Shown here one piece after another: positions 24,231-32,600 of a DNA stretch of 32,619 nt; the first letter of the stretch is position 1; every line of letters begins with the position of its first letter. This DNA comes from Planktothrix tepida PCC 9214 (GTDB lineage: Bacteria > Cyanobacteriota > Cyanobacteriia > Cyanobacteriales > Microcoleaceae): the NCBI RefSeq assembly GCF_900009145.1, contig NZ_LN889803.1, forward strand, positions 105,492 through 138,110. The letters run 5' to 3'. Under the pieces are notes generated by a model. It was not told the origin of the DNA. It did not search any database and saw only the letters and a list, made by a program, of their open reading frames with translations. Position numbers and translations under genes: made by a program.

Positions 24231-24887
24231 ATGAATTCTACTGCTATTGTCACAACTTACGGTGATACCCTCAATGTTCGTTCGACTCCAAATGGTGAAA
24301 TTGTTGAGGTTTTACAAAATGGAACCCCGGTTACAATTAGTGGAGAGTCTGTGAATGTCGAGGGTGAAATGTGGACACCCATCGGGACAAATCGTTGGGT
24401 TGCTGCGAAATTTTTAACGATTATTAACTCTGATATTTTAAACCTTCCAGGCTCTAAAATTGTGGCGACACAAACTCAGGAACAAATTGGAGGCGGTTTA
24501 CAAGTTTATCAAACCCAATTAATCGATAATATCGGCAAAATTATTAATACTGTGCGTTGTGTTTCCGGGCGCATTGGTCAACAAATTCCCTCCGATGAAC
24601 CGGGTTCTCAAACGCCTTTACCCTTTGGAATTTATACCTTTGATGCTCCGGGTGTTGTAGAAGAAGCACCCGGAGAATTTGGGGGGGTTTGGTCAGGAAT
24701 TACACCCACTTTTCCCACCCAACGATTAGGGTTAGGGGTACATTATGATCCTTCGGCTTTTTCCTATGTTTCTCAAACGGGAACATCAGGATGTTTAGCC
24801 ACCCCAACCATCGAAGAACGAGAGATAATGACATCATTTATTCTGCAATATCAACCGACCCATTTAATCGTTCAAAAGGCGGATTAA
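24231..24887 (+). CDS. SH3b-domain protein with L,D-transpeptidase-like motif
   Basis: The 218 residues have no signal peptide. An SH3b domain occupies about residues 4-64 (TLNVRSTPNGEIVEVLQNG, WTPIGTNRWV). The second half, about 85-210, resembles a YkuD-type L,D-transpeptidase domain: it has LPFGIYTF, then HYDPSAFSYV with His171, and TGTSGC with Cys188, spaced as in H-x(14-17)-(S/T)-x-G-C. The conserved His before Gly-Cys and the Asn after it are missing, so catalysis may be altered. Alternatively it is an inactive binding module. It starts 35 bases after guaD and is probably the last gene of that run, but has no purine role. Confidence 0.7.
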   Translation: MNSTAIVTTYGDTLNVRSTPNGEIVEVLQNGTPVTISGESVNVEGEMWTPIGTNRWVAAKFLTIINSDILNLPGSKIVATQTQEQIGGGLQVYQTQLIDNIGKIINTVRCVSGRIGQQIPSDEPGSQTPLPFGIYTFDAPGVVEEAPGEFGGVWSGITPTFPTQRLGLGVHYDPSAFSYVSQTGTSGCLATPTIEEREIMTSFILQYQPTHLIVQKAD

Positions 24888-24900
24888 ACTTGAACAGAAT

Positions 24901-25437
24901 TTAAGAGTTAAACTGTTGTAAACGAGCCAGATTTTTGGTGAAAATCTGAATTTCTAGGTTATCATTTTCTCGTTCAATTACAGAACGTTTCACCTGACCT
25001 AAATAGAGGGGTTGAGACACTTCTGCATTCGGGTGAACCAGAGTTCGGGCACGAATTAACAACGCTTCTTGGAATTGTCCACCTCGTCCAGGAGAATATA
25101 AATTCGCCGCCGCTTGACGTAATGTGGCGTTTAATTGAGTTTCGGTAATATTAGGAGGAACGGCAATTACAATTTGTCTACCGCCATCATCAAAAACACG
25201 GGTATAAGGTAATGCGCCCGGAATTTCAACATGATAAAATAGACCTAAACTTAAGCCAAAAACCCCTACGGTTAAAACCCCTGTAAAGGCAGTGATTCCA
25301 ACTAATCTAAACCGAGTTCCCCATTTAAAAATAAAAGCTAAAGCCGTAATTCCGCCAAAAGCTAAAGTCGCAATTCCAACCCACTTAGAAAGCTCTAGCC
25401 AATCTGTTGTTGATAACGGGAAGTTCATGATGGTCAT
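24901..25437 (-). CDS. Ycf51-like conserved cyanobacterial membrane protein (DUF2518)
   Basis: The product has 178 residues from the ATG at 25437 (175 from the alternative at 25428; neither has a clear ribosome binding site). Two membrane helices (about 15-38 and 43-68, FRLVGITAFTGVLTVGVFGLS) precede a soluble domain with IVIAVPPNITETQLNATLRQAA and LLIRARTLVHPNAEVSQPLYL. I recall this arrangement from Ycf51, also encoded on some red-algal plastid genomes. Its function is unknown. It ends 13 bases past the convergent L,D-transpeptidase-like gene and is preceded at a distance of 135 bases by the slipin gene on the same strand. Confidence 0.7.
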   Translation of the reverse strand: MTIMNFPLSTTDWLELSKWVGIATLAFGGITALAFIFKWGTRFRLVGITAFTGVLTVGVFGLSLGLFYHVEIPGALPYTRVFDDGGRQIVIAVPPNITETQLNATLRQAAANLYSPGRGGQFQEALLIRARTLVHPNAEVSQPLYLGQVKRSVIERENDNLEIQIFTKNLARLQQFNS

Positions 25438-25572
25438 TCAAGAAAAAACGTCTAACCTTCTAGCTTAATCTTAAACGGGTTCATTTGGGATAAAGATTCA
25501 TCAATCTCTTTTTAACCCTTAGATTTGTAGGCTATAGTGCTAGGGAATAGGAAACAGGGTTGCAAAACCTTT

Positions 25573-26358
25573 TTATTCGGTTTTCGCAGGAAGAGAAGTT
25601 TTAGACTGGGGTTTAACGGCTAAATTTTGAGTTAATGAGGTTAAATCTGAAGGAAGTACAACAATCGTTGTGGTATTATTTTCGGTGCCAATTTCCGATA
25701 ACATTTGCAACCGTCTTAACTCTAAAGCAGCCGGATTTTTCATAATCAGTTGAGAGGCTTCTGCTAATTTAATTGAAGCTTCTTGTTCCGCTTCAGCTTT
25801 AATTAAACGCGCTCGTTTTTCGCGGAACGCTTCGGCTTCTTTAGCCATAGCGCGTTGCATAGAAGTCGGAATTTCAACATCCTTCATTTCCACCCGTTCA
25901 ATTATAATTCCCCAGGATTCTGTCATCTCATCAACAACTTCTTGAATTTTATGATTAATTTTATCTCGATTTTGTAAAACATCATCCAAACTGTTTTGAC
26001 CGATGACATTCCTCAAGGTTGTTAAAGCGGCTTGATACACTGCTTTTTCATAATTTTCGACTTTAACAATTGCCTTAGACGGGTCAATTAAACGGTAATA
26101 CAAAACTGCATTAACGCGAATGGTAACACTATCCGATGTAATCGTTTCTTGGGGTTCAATGTCAACGGTTTTTGTTCTAATATCGACTTGAACTTTTTGA
26201 TCAATGGCTGGAATAATCCAATATAAACCCGGCCCTTTCACCGCCTGCACTCGCCCTAATCTGAAAACAACCCCCCGTTGATATTCTCGATCTAATTTAA
26301 ACCCTGCAATTGTTAAATAAGTCAGTAGAATAAAAGCAGATCCAAACAGGTAACTCAT
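25573..26358 (-). CDS. Slipin (SPFH/band 7, stomatin-like protein)
   Basis: The 261-residue product has an N-terminal membrane helix at about 2-18, then an SPFH domain (REYQRGVVFRLGRVQAVKGP near 24-43, VDIRTKTVDIEPQETITSDS), a long charged helix KEAEAFREKRARLIKAEAEQ and a C-terminal tail ELRRLQMLSEIG. Slipins are scaffold proteins that oligomerise in membrane microdomains. GGAGAG lies about 8 bases before the start. The NfeD partner often found next to slipins is not present in this window. Confidence 0.93.
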   Translation of the reverse strand: MSYLFGSAFILLTYLTIAGFKLDREYQRGVVFRLGRVQAVKGPGLYWIIPAIDQKVQVDIRTKTVDIEPQETITSDSVTIRVNAVLYYRLIDPSKAIVKVENYEKAVYQAALTTLRNVIGQNSLDDVLQNRDKINHKIQEVVDEMTESWGIIIERVEMKDVEIPTSMQRAMAKEAEAFREKRARLIKAEAEQEASIKLAEASQLIMKNPAALELRRLQMLSEIGTENNTTTIVVLPSDLTSLTQNLAVKPQSKTSLPAKTE

Positions 26359-26482
26359 GATTTTGGCTCTCCAATGCTAATTCTAGGATAAAGAGCAACA
26401 GAAATTAAGCTCAAATTCTTAATAAATTTTTAGGATAAGACATAGAAGCCTAATTATTGATCTCTCTTCTCTATCGGTAATT

Positions 26483-27796
26483 TTAAGGCAAATTATACCA
26501 ACTTTGTAATGCTAATCGATGGACTTCTAACCAGCTAATTTTATGCTGTTTAGCAAGTTTAGCACAATCTTCATATTCTGGTTGAACATTCGTAATCTTT
26601 TCTCCCGAAAACCCGACCTTAATGCGAACAACACCATAAGGGGTTTGAACGGTTTGAATATCCCGTTTGAGAATACTGCGATTTTGCAGAGTATGACGAA
26701 TTCCTAAAGTTGTCGTTTCTCGAAATAATATCGCTTCACAAGCTTGACGGTCTTCGGGATGACAAATAATCGTCAATAAGACTCCTAAACGAGACTTTTT
26801 CATGGTAATGGGTTGACTAAAAACGTCAATTGCTCCCGCTTGAAATAACAACTCAAACGTATAAGAAATTACTTGAGGGCTTAAATCATCAATCTGAGTT
26901 TTTAAGACCGAAATTGTTTCTGAAATTGTTTGAATTTCTGGATTAATTTTTGAATCAATATCAGAATTATAAAGTTGGTTCTGTTCTCCAATCCAAAGCC
27001 GTAAAATATTAGGAATGGCAAAATCCTGATAACCTGCCCCTAAGCCAATGGTTTGAATCGATAAAGCCGGAGGTTCTCCAAAATATTGAGCTAAAGTCAC
27101 CGCAATAGCAGCCCCCGTTGGTGTAACTAATTCCCGTTCAATTCCATTGCTATAAATCGGAACTTTCCCCAGTTCAAATAACTTTAAAACCGCCGGAGCC
27201 GGAACGGGTAATTGACCATGAGCCGCCCAAACTGTCCCTCCTCCTGTGGGTAATTTTGAGCAGTAAAATTGATCAATATTCAACCAATCTAAACCCAAAC
27301 AAGTTCCCACAATATCCACAATGGCATCCGTCGCCCCCACTTCATGAAAATGCACTTCTTCTAAGGGAATGCCATGAACAGCCGCCTCTGCTTCTGCTAA
27401 TTTCCGAAAAATTGCTAAACTCCAAACTTCTACCTGTTTCGGTAATTTCCCTTTAAGAATAATATCTTCAATATCGGATAAATGACGGGTGGGGCTGAGG
27501 TCATGGGTGGGATGAATTTCATCTTGATGCAGATGATTGTGAGCCTGATCCTGATTATGATGGGAATGGATGTTTTTTGGGGAGAGTTGCTGTTGAGTTA
27601 AATTGACAGAAACTTTAGTGGCCAACTGTCCTTGACGACGAACAGATTTGACTTTAAACTGATATTCCGCCCCAATTCCCAGTAAATCTAACTTTTCCTT
27701 TAAATAATCGATGGGAACCCCGGCATGAACTAAAGCCCCTAGGCACATATCCCCAGAAATCCCAGTGGGACATTGAAAATAAGCAATTTTAGCCAT
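26483..27796 (-). CDS. larC: Nickel pincer cofactor biosynthesis protein LarC
   Basis: LarC inserts nickel into the pincer nucleotide cofactor of lactate racemase and related enzymes, using CTP. The 437-residue product is one continuous reading frame, unlike the frameshift-dependent larC1/larC2 of Lactobacillus plantarum. The N-terminus YFQCPTGISGDMCLGALVHAG and EVHFHEVGATDAIVDIVG are LarC signatures. A His-rich loop (about 77-106; SHHNQDQAHNHLHQDEIHP) may hold nickel. larA, larB and larE are not in the window, as is often the case in cyanobacteria. It precedes the slipin gene by 124 bases on the same strand. Confidence 0.93.
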   Translation of the reverse strand: MAKIAYFQCPTGISGDMCLGALVHAGVPIDYLKEKLDLLGIGAEYQFKVKSVRRQGQLATKVSVNLTQQQLSPKNIHSHHNQDQAHNHLHQDEIHPTHDLSPTRHLSDIEDIILKGKLPKQVEVWSLAIFRKLAEAEAAVHGIPLEEVHFHEVGATDAIVDIVGTCLGLDWLNIDQFYCSKLPTGGGTVWAAHGQLPVPAPAVLKLFELGKVPIYSNGIERELVTPTGAAIAVTLAQYFGEPPALSIQTIGLGAGYQDFAIPNILRLWIGEQNQLYNSDIDSKINPEIQTISETISVLKTQIDDLSPQVISYTFELLFQAGAIDVFSQPITMKKSRLGVLLTIICHPEDRQACEAILFRETTTLGIRHTLQNRSILKRDIQTVQTPYGVVRIKVGFSGEKITNVQPEYEDCAKLAKQHKISWLEVHRLALQSWYNLP

Positions 27797-27864
27797 AATT
27801 TGTCGTTAGTCTGTTAGTCTTAAAATCACTATAAAATTTATTCTCTAAAATACAACATTTGACT

Positions 27865-28530
27865 ATGGCAATTCTGTACGAGCTTCACCCCCAAAACCCT
27901 CAAGAACGCACCCTTGAAAAAATCAAAGATGCCCTCAAGGATGGCGCGTTGATGCTATATCCGACGGATACGGTCTATGCCATTGGCTGTGATTTAACCG
28001 TTAAGTCGGCCATTGAACGAGTCCGACGCATTAAGCAACTCTCCAATGATAAACCCTTGACCTTCCTCTGTTCGTCCTTATCGAATATTACTGATTATGC
28101 CATTGTCAGTGACTCAGCTTATCGGTTAATTAAACGCTTAATTCCAGGGACATACACTTTTTTATTACCCGCAACTAAATTAGTTCCTAAATTAGTTATG
28201 TCTCCCAAACGCAAAACCACCGGAATTCGGGTTCCTAATCATCAAGCGTGTTTATCAATTATTGAAACTTTAGGCAATCCAATTATTTCAACTTCTGCCC
28301 ATATTACCACAGAAGAAGAAGGTCAAGCTCCGATTGCGCTACCCATAGAAGGTCAAATTGATAAAGCCAAATTGTACGATAGTTTAGGAAAATTAGTTGA
28401 TATTATTGTTGATGATACCTCAGATCCGGGTTATCAAGTTTCAACGATTATTGATTTAACCGCCGATGAACCTGTTATTGTTAGAAAAGGTCAAGGATGG
28501 GAAGAAGCAGAAGAGTGGTTGGAAGGATGA
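27865..28530 (+). CDS. YciO/YrdC-domain protein, threonylcarbamoyl-AMP synthase-like
   Basis: The 221-residue product (start ATG 27865; an upstream TTG at 27859 is in frame) is a YrdC domain: YPTDTVYAIGCDL at the N-terminus, RRIKQLSNDKPLTFLCSSLS, PGTYTFLLPATKLVPK, KRKTTGIRVPN, and STSAHIT with STIIDLT near the end. TsaC/Sua5 proteins make threonylcarbamoyl-AMP for tRNA t6A37. The PGTYTFLL..KRKTTGIRVP block is closer to the YciO branch recalled from E. coli, whose role in t6A synthesis is less sure. It converges with the TPR-methyltransferase gene, the stops being 4 bases apart, and diverges from larC. Confidence 0.85.
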   Translation: MAILYELHPQNPQERTLEKIKDALKDGALMLYPTDTVYAIGCDLTVKSAIERVRRIKQLSNDKPLTFLCSSLSNITDYAIVSDSAYRLIKRLIPGTYTFLLPATKLVPKLVMSPKRKTTGIRVPNHQACLSIIETLGNPIISTSAHITTEEEGQAPIALPIEGQIDKAKLYDSLGKLVDIIVDDTSDPGYQVSTIIDLTADEPVIVRKGQGWEEAEEWLEG

Positions 28531-28534
28531 GGGC

Positions 28535-30142
28535 TTAAACCGTTTTTTGAATCATTAACTGATAGCCTTGATGCAAAGTTTTTACAGGTTTAGAAATAGT
28601 GTTCAGAAATTTATCAATGCCTTGACGAGTATCTTCTTCGGGATTTTCAGGATCTCGATATTCGTAATCATCAAAAATCATAATTCCTTCCGGTTTCAGT
28701 AATTGCCAAGATAGTAACGCATCTTGCAAAACCACTGAGGCTAAATGACAGCCATCAATATAAACAAAATCGTAGGTATGAGGGCAAAGAGTGGGTAATA
28801 TTTCTTGAGAATAGCCCTCTAATTTAATTACTTTTTCCGATGCTCCAGTTTTAACGATATTTTGATCAAATTCCGTTTTAAAACTTAAGTCTATACAAGT
28901 CATTTTTGCCGTTGGGTGGGTTAAAATATGATCCAGTAACCAACAAGCAGACATCCCTTGAAAACTGCCAATTTCTAAGCCTTGAATCTGAGGACGATGA
29001 GCGAAAGCATGAAGGGCTTTATCCCACTTCGGAATATTCACGCTAAACCAATCTTTGGTAAAGTGATAATTCTTCTCGCTGCTGGCATTCCATCCCCTTA
29101 ATTGATGGGATTTCTGATGACATTGAATCGATCTTTCGAGTTCCCCAATTTCTGATAAAAAGTTACCTAAATGGGTATGAGAATGGGGTAAATTAACGTT
29201 TATGTTTAAAGCTTTTTCTGAAACGGCGATCGCTTCTTCCCATTGTTTTGTATAACTATAAGCTCGACTTAAAGATAAATAGATAAATGGGTTCTTATCT
29301 TCTAATTTTAGAGCTTCTTGGTAAAAGGTGATCGCCATATCCCATTGTTGTAATTTAAACTTAATTTCTGCAATTTGAAAATAAGGTAAATAAGCTTTAG
29401 GATTTAAGGCAATCACACGCTTATAAGCCTGAATTGCATTTTCCCATTTGCCTAATTGTTTATTAATATTCCCCAACGCCATATAAGAGGGAAAAAATTG
29501 ATCATTTCTTTCAACGGCTTGGCTATAAGCTTGAATTGCATTTTCCCATTGTTGCAGTTGATGATAAGCTTCTCCTAGGTTATGATACGCTTCATATCCC
29601 TGGGGGTTAGATTGAATGGCATTGCGATAACAAGAAATTGCCTTGTCAATATCCTGTTTTTGAAACAGTCGATTTCCTAAGAATAAATGTTCAGAAAATA
29701 GTCCTAAACTGGGTTCTAAATGAAACGCTTTATACCAGAAAATATCCGCTTCATCGAGTTGATTAACTTGAGTCAGAGCTTTTGCTAAATTTCGATAAAC
29801 AACGGCTATATTAGGATTACATTGAATCGATTTTTGATAATTTAAAATTGCGGTTTCCCAATCTTTTCTTTCAGCAAAAATATCTCCTAAATTTCCATAA
29901 GCTTCTGCATAATCCGGCTTTAATTTTAAAGCTTTTTTATACCAAAATTCCGCCTGTTCAAAATCTTCTTGAACTTGCCAAATTACCCCTAATGTTTTAC
30001 AAATCGGGGCATACTCTGGATCTATATTCATCGCCGCCAAACACACAGACAGCGCTTCATCAACTTGTTGATGTGCTAAATGATAATTTGCCTGTTGATA
30101 CAAATATTTAACAAAATTCTTGGGATTTAAAGATGAGTCCAT
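28535..30142 (-). CDS. TPR protein fused to a class I methyltransferase
   Basis: The 535 residues start with roughly nine to ten tetratricopeptide repeats (about 10-345; for example EQAEFWYKKALKLKPDYAEA and WENAIQAYSQAVERNDQFFP). The C-terminal part, about 375-535, has a methyltransferase fold of the Methyltransf_24 type: GLEIGSFQGMSACWLL as SAM loop, MTCIDLSF at strand 2, YDFVYIDGCHLASVVLQDAL and LLKPEGIMIFDDYEY. Substrate unknown: such proteins often sit with glycan or exopolysaccharide modification enzymes, but no such neighbours are present here. It has no signal peptide and is presumably cytoplasmic. Confidence 0.88.
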   Translation of the reverse strand: MDSSLNPKNFVKYLYQQANYHLAHQQVDEALSVCLAAMNIDPEYAPICKTLGVIWQVQEDFEQAEFWYKKALKLKPDYAEAYGNLGDIFAERKDWETAILNYQKSIQCNPNIAVVYRNLAKALTQVNQLDEADIFWYKAFHLEPSLGLFSEHLFLGNRLFQKQDIDKAISCYRNAIQSNPQGYEAYHNLGEAYHQLQQWENAIQAYSQAVERNDQFFPSYMALGNINKQLGKWENAIQAYKRVIALNPKAYLPYFQIAEIKFKLQQWDMAITFYQEALKLEDKNPFIYLSLSRAYSYTKQWEEAIAVSEKALNINVNLPHSHTHLGNFLSEIGELERSIQCHQKSHQLRGWNASSEKNYHFTKDWFSVNIPKWDKALHAFAHRPQIQGLEIGSFQGMSACWLLDHILTHPTAKMTCIDLSFKTEFDQNIVKTGASEKVIKLEGYSQEILPTLCPHTYDFVYIDGCHLASVVLQDALLSWQLLKPEGIMIFDDYEYRDPENPEEDTRQGIDKFLNTISKPVKTLHQGYQLMIQKTV

Positions 30143-30225
30143 TCGATCAGTATTAATCTGGTTTTGGGTCTTGGGTATTAACAGTTGACTGTTAACGGTT
30201 AACAGCCAACACCTTTAAAAAGCAT

Positions 30226-30822
30226 TTAACCTAAGCGATGATTACTTTCCATTTGTACAGTCGTTTCTTCAGGAGAAGGAGATGCTAATAAAGGACTATT
30301 TTTAGGTTTAAGTACCGCTTGAATTGTTCTTAAAAAACGATTGGGTTTAGTCGCTTGACCATTTAATAATTGACGTTCTTTAACTTTTTTTGCCAAATGT
30401 CGCATCACGGATAAATCTAATTCATCAATAAAATGATCCGCAATGCGTTCCCCCATCAATTCAATAGCTTCGGAATACTGTTCCATTAACGATTCTAACG
30501 CTTGAGAGGCTTCTGTTGTAATCTCATCAGGAACAGGATTTTGCTGAACAATAGGGGGTTCCGCTTCTACACTCGATTGTACTCGATTTAGGCGACGATT
30601 TAAGAAATTTTGATATTCATCAACAGTCATTCCTAAATTATAAACATGATGATGAACGTGATCAATTAAATCCACTTCTGACGGAGTAAATAAACCATCC
30701 TGTTTATAAATTCCATGCAAACTTGCCCAAGTTTTTAAGGCGTTGGCATCATGAAGTTGATAACGATCTAACAGTTGAGTGGTTGTCATATTGGTTTCAG
30801 GAGTTGGTTTAAAATCACTCAT
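30226..30822 (-). CDS. Uncharacterised protein with N-terminal helix-turn-helix-like segment
   Basis: The 198-residue product is soluble. Its N-terminal part MTTTQLLDRYQLHDANALKT (12-31) followed by WASLHGIYKQDGLFTPSEVDLIDHVHHHV resembles the MerR-like or phage-type winged helix seen in some cyanobacterial DNA-binding proteins. A linker with acidic residues leads to a helical C-terminal region (EALESLM-like, IADHFIDELDLSVMRHLAKK) and a disordered tail. I do not recognise a named family. GAGGATG precedes the ATG at suitable distance. It begins 84 bases upstream of the TPR-methyltransferase gene on the same strand. Confidence 0.6.
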   Translation of the reverse strand: MSDFKPTPETNMTTTQLLDRYQLHDANALKTWASLHGIYKQDGLFTPSEVDLIDHVHHHVYNLGMTVDEYQNFLNRRLNRVQSSVEAEPPIVQQNPVPDEITTEASQALESLMEQYSEAIELMGERIADHFIDELDLSVMRHLAKKVKERQLLNGQATKPNRFLRTIQAVLKPKNSPLLASPSPEETTVQMESNHRLG

Positions 30823-31153
30823 CGATACATCCTCACCAGAATAGGTTAGAGTCAGAAAATTTTAATATAAACTCAATTTTATAGTGTTAGGAAAATTAAA
30901 ACCCCCGTCAAATTCATTATTTTTTTGTCACCCTGGAAACAAAGTGGATTTTTTCTTCTCTATCAAGATAGAGGATGAGATGTTGTTGAGCAAATGAATG
31001 GGAATCACAACCTCAACTTCCGTATTATCTCTGATTTTGGCAAAATTGCATCCGGTTTGGGTCTTGCCTTTTTTTGGGGGGTGAAACTTTGAGCAAAACC
31101 CTCCATAATAGAGATATCAATCCTCACCGACTGTGATAATAGAAAGCCTTGCT
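30823..31153. other. Intergenic region between divergent genes
   Basis: This region holds the divergent promoters of the helix-turn-helix-like gene and the FmdB-like gene, but no clear -35/-10 pair. A short palindrome CTCTATC-AA-GATAGAG (30958-30973) could be a protein binding site. A T-run followed by six G stands at 31070-31082. No gene is seen. Confidence 0.4.
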
Positions 31154-31423
31154 ATGCCAATCTACGATTATTTCTGTCCGAGCAACAACCAAACGATAGA
31201 AGTGATGCACTCCTATAGCCGGGAGATCAAAACCTGGGGTGAACTTTGCCAGTTAGCCCAGTGTGAGACCGGAGAGACCCCTGAAGATGCTCCTGTACGT
31301 CGTGTCATCAGTGCACCGATGCTTTCGGTTCCCACCTCTAATTCCGATTATAAAAACGCTGGGTTTACGAAATTAGTCAAACGAGACAAAGGAGTCTATG
31401 AAAATGTCACCGCATCCGATTAA
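31154..31423 (+). CDS. FmdB-like small protein lacking the usual zinc cysteines
   Basis: From the ATG at 31154 the product has 89 residues (a GTG at 31133 is an in-frame alternative). It opens with MPIYDYFCPSNNQTIEVMHS, the typical beginning of FmdB-family putative regulatory proteins (MP-Y-Y-C), and has the later element VRRVISAPMLSVPTS. FmdB proteins bind zinc by two CxxC pairs; here only Cys8 and a later pair in ELCQLAQC are seen and the CPxCG pattern is missing, so zinc binding may be lost or altered. It converges on the following minus-strand gene, whose stop lies 14 bases downstream. Confidence 0.65.
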   Translation: MPIYDYFCPSNNQTIEVMHSYSREIKTWGELCQLAQCETGETPEDAPVRRVISAPMLSVPTSNSDYKNAGFTKLVKRDKGVYENVTASD

Positions 31424-31436
31424 TAGTAGTCTATAA

Positions 31437-31967
31437 TCAATCCTTCTTTTTTTCTTGAGTTTTATCCCCCATAAATCCCTTTAACTTCCTGTAAAAATCA
31501 GGATGTTTAAGGGATAATTTATCCGTTTCAGGGGTTTCTAATTCGGAATTGATTTCTGGTTTAATATCTTTTTCTATTGTTTTTTGTTGGGTTTCCTGAG
31601 TCGGTAATGATTCGGGATTTTGACTCCTCAGTAATAAATTTTGCGGAAAGCGATGACAAATTAAACGCTCAAAATCAGAAGTAAAATGATAAATGGCTTG
31701 TCCCCGACGTTGCCAATAAATTAAGATTTGTTGTACAGAAATCGCTTTATAACGTCCTTGATATAGTGCTTCTAGGATTGCCAAAAACACCCAAGAAGCT
31801 TCATATTGTTCTAGCCACTCAGCCACAATTTGTTCAGAAGTCTGATCCGATAAATCAAAACCATAATACTTCAGTAACGCCGAAGCTTCCATAGAAGGCG
31901 GGTTCAAAGTTTCGGCTTGGGTTGGGTGGTCTTCCCCATCCGGGAACGGAAATTCTAAAGCAAACAC
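31437..31967 (-). CDS. Uncharacterised cyanobacterial protein
   Basis: The 176-residue product begins at the GTG at 31967, chosen because AGGAGG lies 7-8 bases upstream. An in-frame GTG at 31976 overlaps that ribosome binding site and is rejected. The N-terminal part contains FDLSDQTSEQIVAEWLEQYE, then SWVFLAILEALYQGRYKAIS and VQQILIYWQRRGQAIYHFT, a compact helical domain, followed by a Glu/Thr-rich linker and a charged tail ending KTQEKKKD. I recall similar proteins as cyanobacterial hypotheticals but no function. The tandem repeats at 31986-32146 lie upstream. Confidence 0.7.
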   Translation of the reverse strand: MFALEFPFPDGEDHPTQAETLNPPSMEASALLKYYGFDLSDQTSEQIVAEWLEQYEASWVFLAILEALYQGRYKAISVQQILIYWQRRGQAIYHFTSDFERLICHRFPQNLLLRSQNPESLPTQETQQKTIEKDIKPEINSELETPETDKLSLKHPDFYRKLKGFMGDKTQEKKKD

Positions 31968-31985
31968 AGCAATCACCTCCTGGGG

Positions 31986-32013
31986 GTTATCAGTTATCAG
32001 TTATCAGTTATCA
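31986..32013. repeat. Heptanucleotide tandem repeat GTTATCA
   Basis: Four perfect units, GTTATCA, followed after the palindromic element by one more copy and a variant (32046-32059). It is the fourth distinct heptamer family of the window. Confidence 0.9.
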
Positions 32014-32015
32014 GT

Positions 32016-32089
32016 GTAGAGACGTGCCATGGCGCGTCTGTACCAGTTATCAGTTGTCAGTGTAGAAACTTACCATAGTGCCTCTCTAC
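32016..32089. repeat. Two copies of a palindromic GTAGAGACG-type element
   Basis: GTAGAGACG (32016-32024) and CGTCTGTAC (32035-32043) form a nearly perfect palindrome with one mismatch around TGCCATGGCG. A more degenerate copy, GTAGAAACT to TCTCTAC, occupies 32062-32089. Between them lie GTTATCA repeats. The pattern recalls dispersed palindromes of cyanobacterial genomes. Confidence 0.7.
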
Positions 32090-32100
32090 TGAAGTTAATG

Positions 32101-32146
32101 ATTTCCCCCCATCTCCCCTTGTCCCCCCATCCCCATCTCCCCTTGT
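32101..32146. repeat. C-rich minisatellite at the duplication junction
   Basis: Runs of CCCC separated by ATCT, TTGT and AT extend directly to the amt fragment. It contains the same CCCCTTGT unit as at 8292 and 13096 and ends CCCCTTG just before the duplicated sequence begins. Confidence 0.85.
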
Positions 32147-32600
32147 TTTAGTGGCAATTACCGCAAGCTGTGATTCTGTTAGCTATTTGAGTGCTGTGAT
32201 TATTGGTGGCTTGGCTGGGGTAATTGTTGTCTACTCTGTGGGTTTCTTTGACCGCATCAAAATTGATGACCCCGTTGGTGCAACGTCTGTTCACTTAGTC
32301 TGTGGCGTTTTTGGAACCTTAATGGCTGGAGTTTTTGGCGGTGCTAATTTAATAGTACAAATTCTCGGTATTCTCTCCATTGGCGGGTTTACCGTTGTTC
32401 TGAGTACGATTTTCTGGTTAGCCCTCAAAGCCACCGTTGGGTTACGGGTTCATCCTGAACAGGAATTTGAAGGCTTGGATATCGCCGAACACGGGATGGA
32501 AGCCTACGCAGGATTCCTCAAAGATGACGTTGGCCCCGGTCTAGGCAGTTCGGGCTCTAGTTTTCCCGGTAAAGGGAGTAGCGTTAGTAGTCGTTATTAA
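32147..32600 (+). pseudogene. Truncated copy of the amt 3' end
   Basis: This segment repeats amt from codon 347 to its stop, identical in the sequence I compared. Translated from the GTG at 32151, it would give 149 residues (amt 348-496): the last three membrane helices, His395 of the pore and the whole PII-sensing tail. The first pore histidine (His241), the ammonium recognition region, start codon, ribosome binding site and promoter are missing, so a functional transporter is impossible. The identity extends beyond the stop into the heptanucleotide array, up to the window end. Confidence 0.9.

Noticed and set aside
31986-32059. CRISPR-like array from the repeated GTTATCA and palindromic units
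   Set aside because: Units are 7 bases long without spacers of constant length; no cas genes are in the window.
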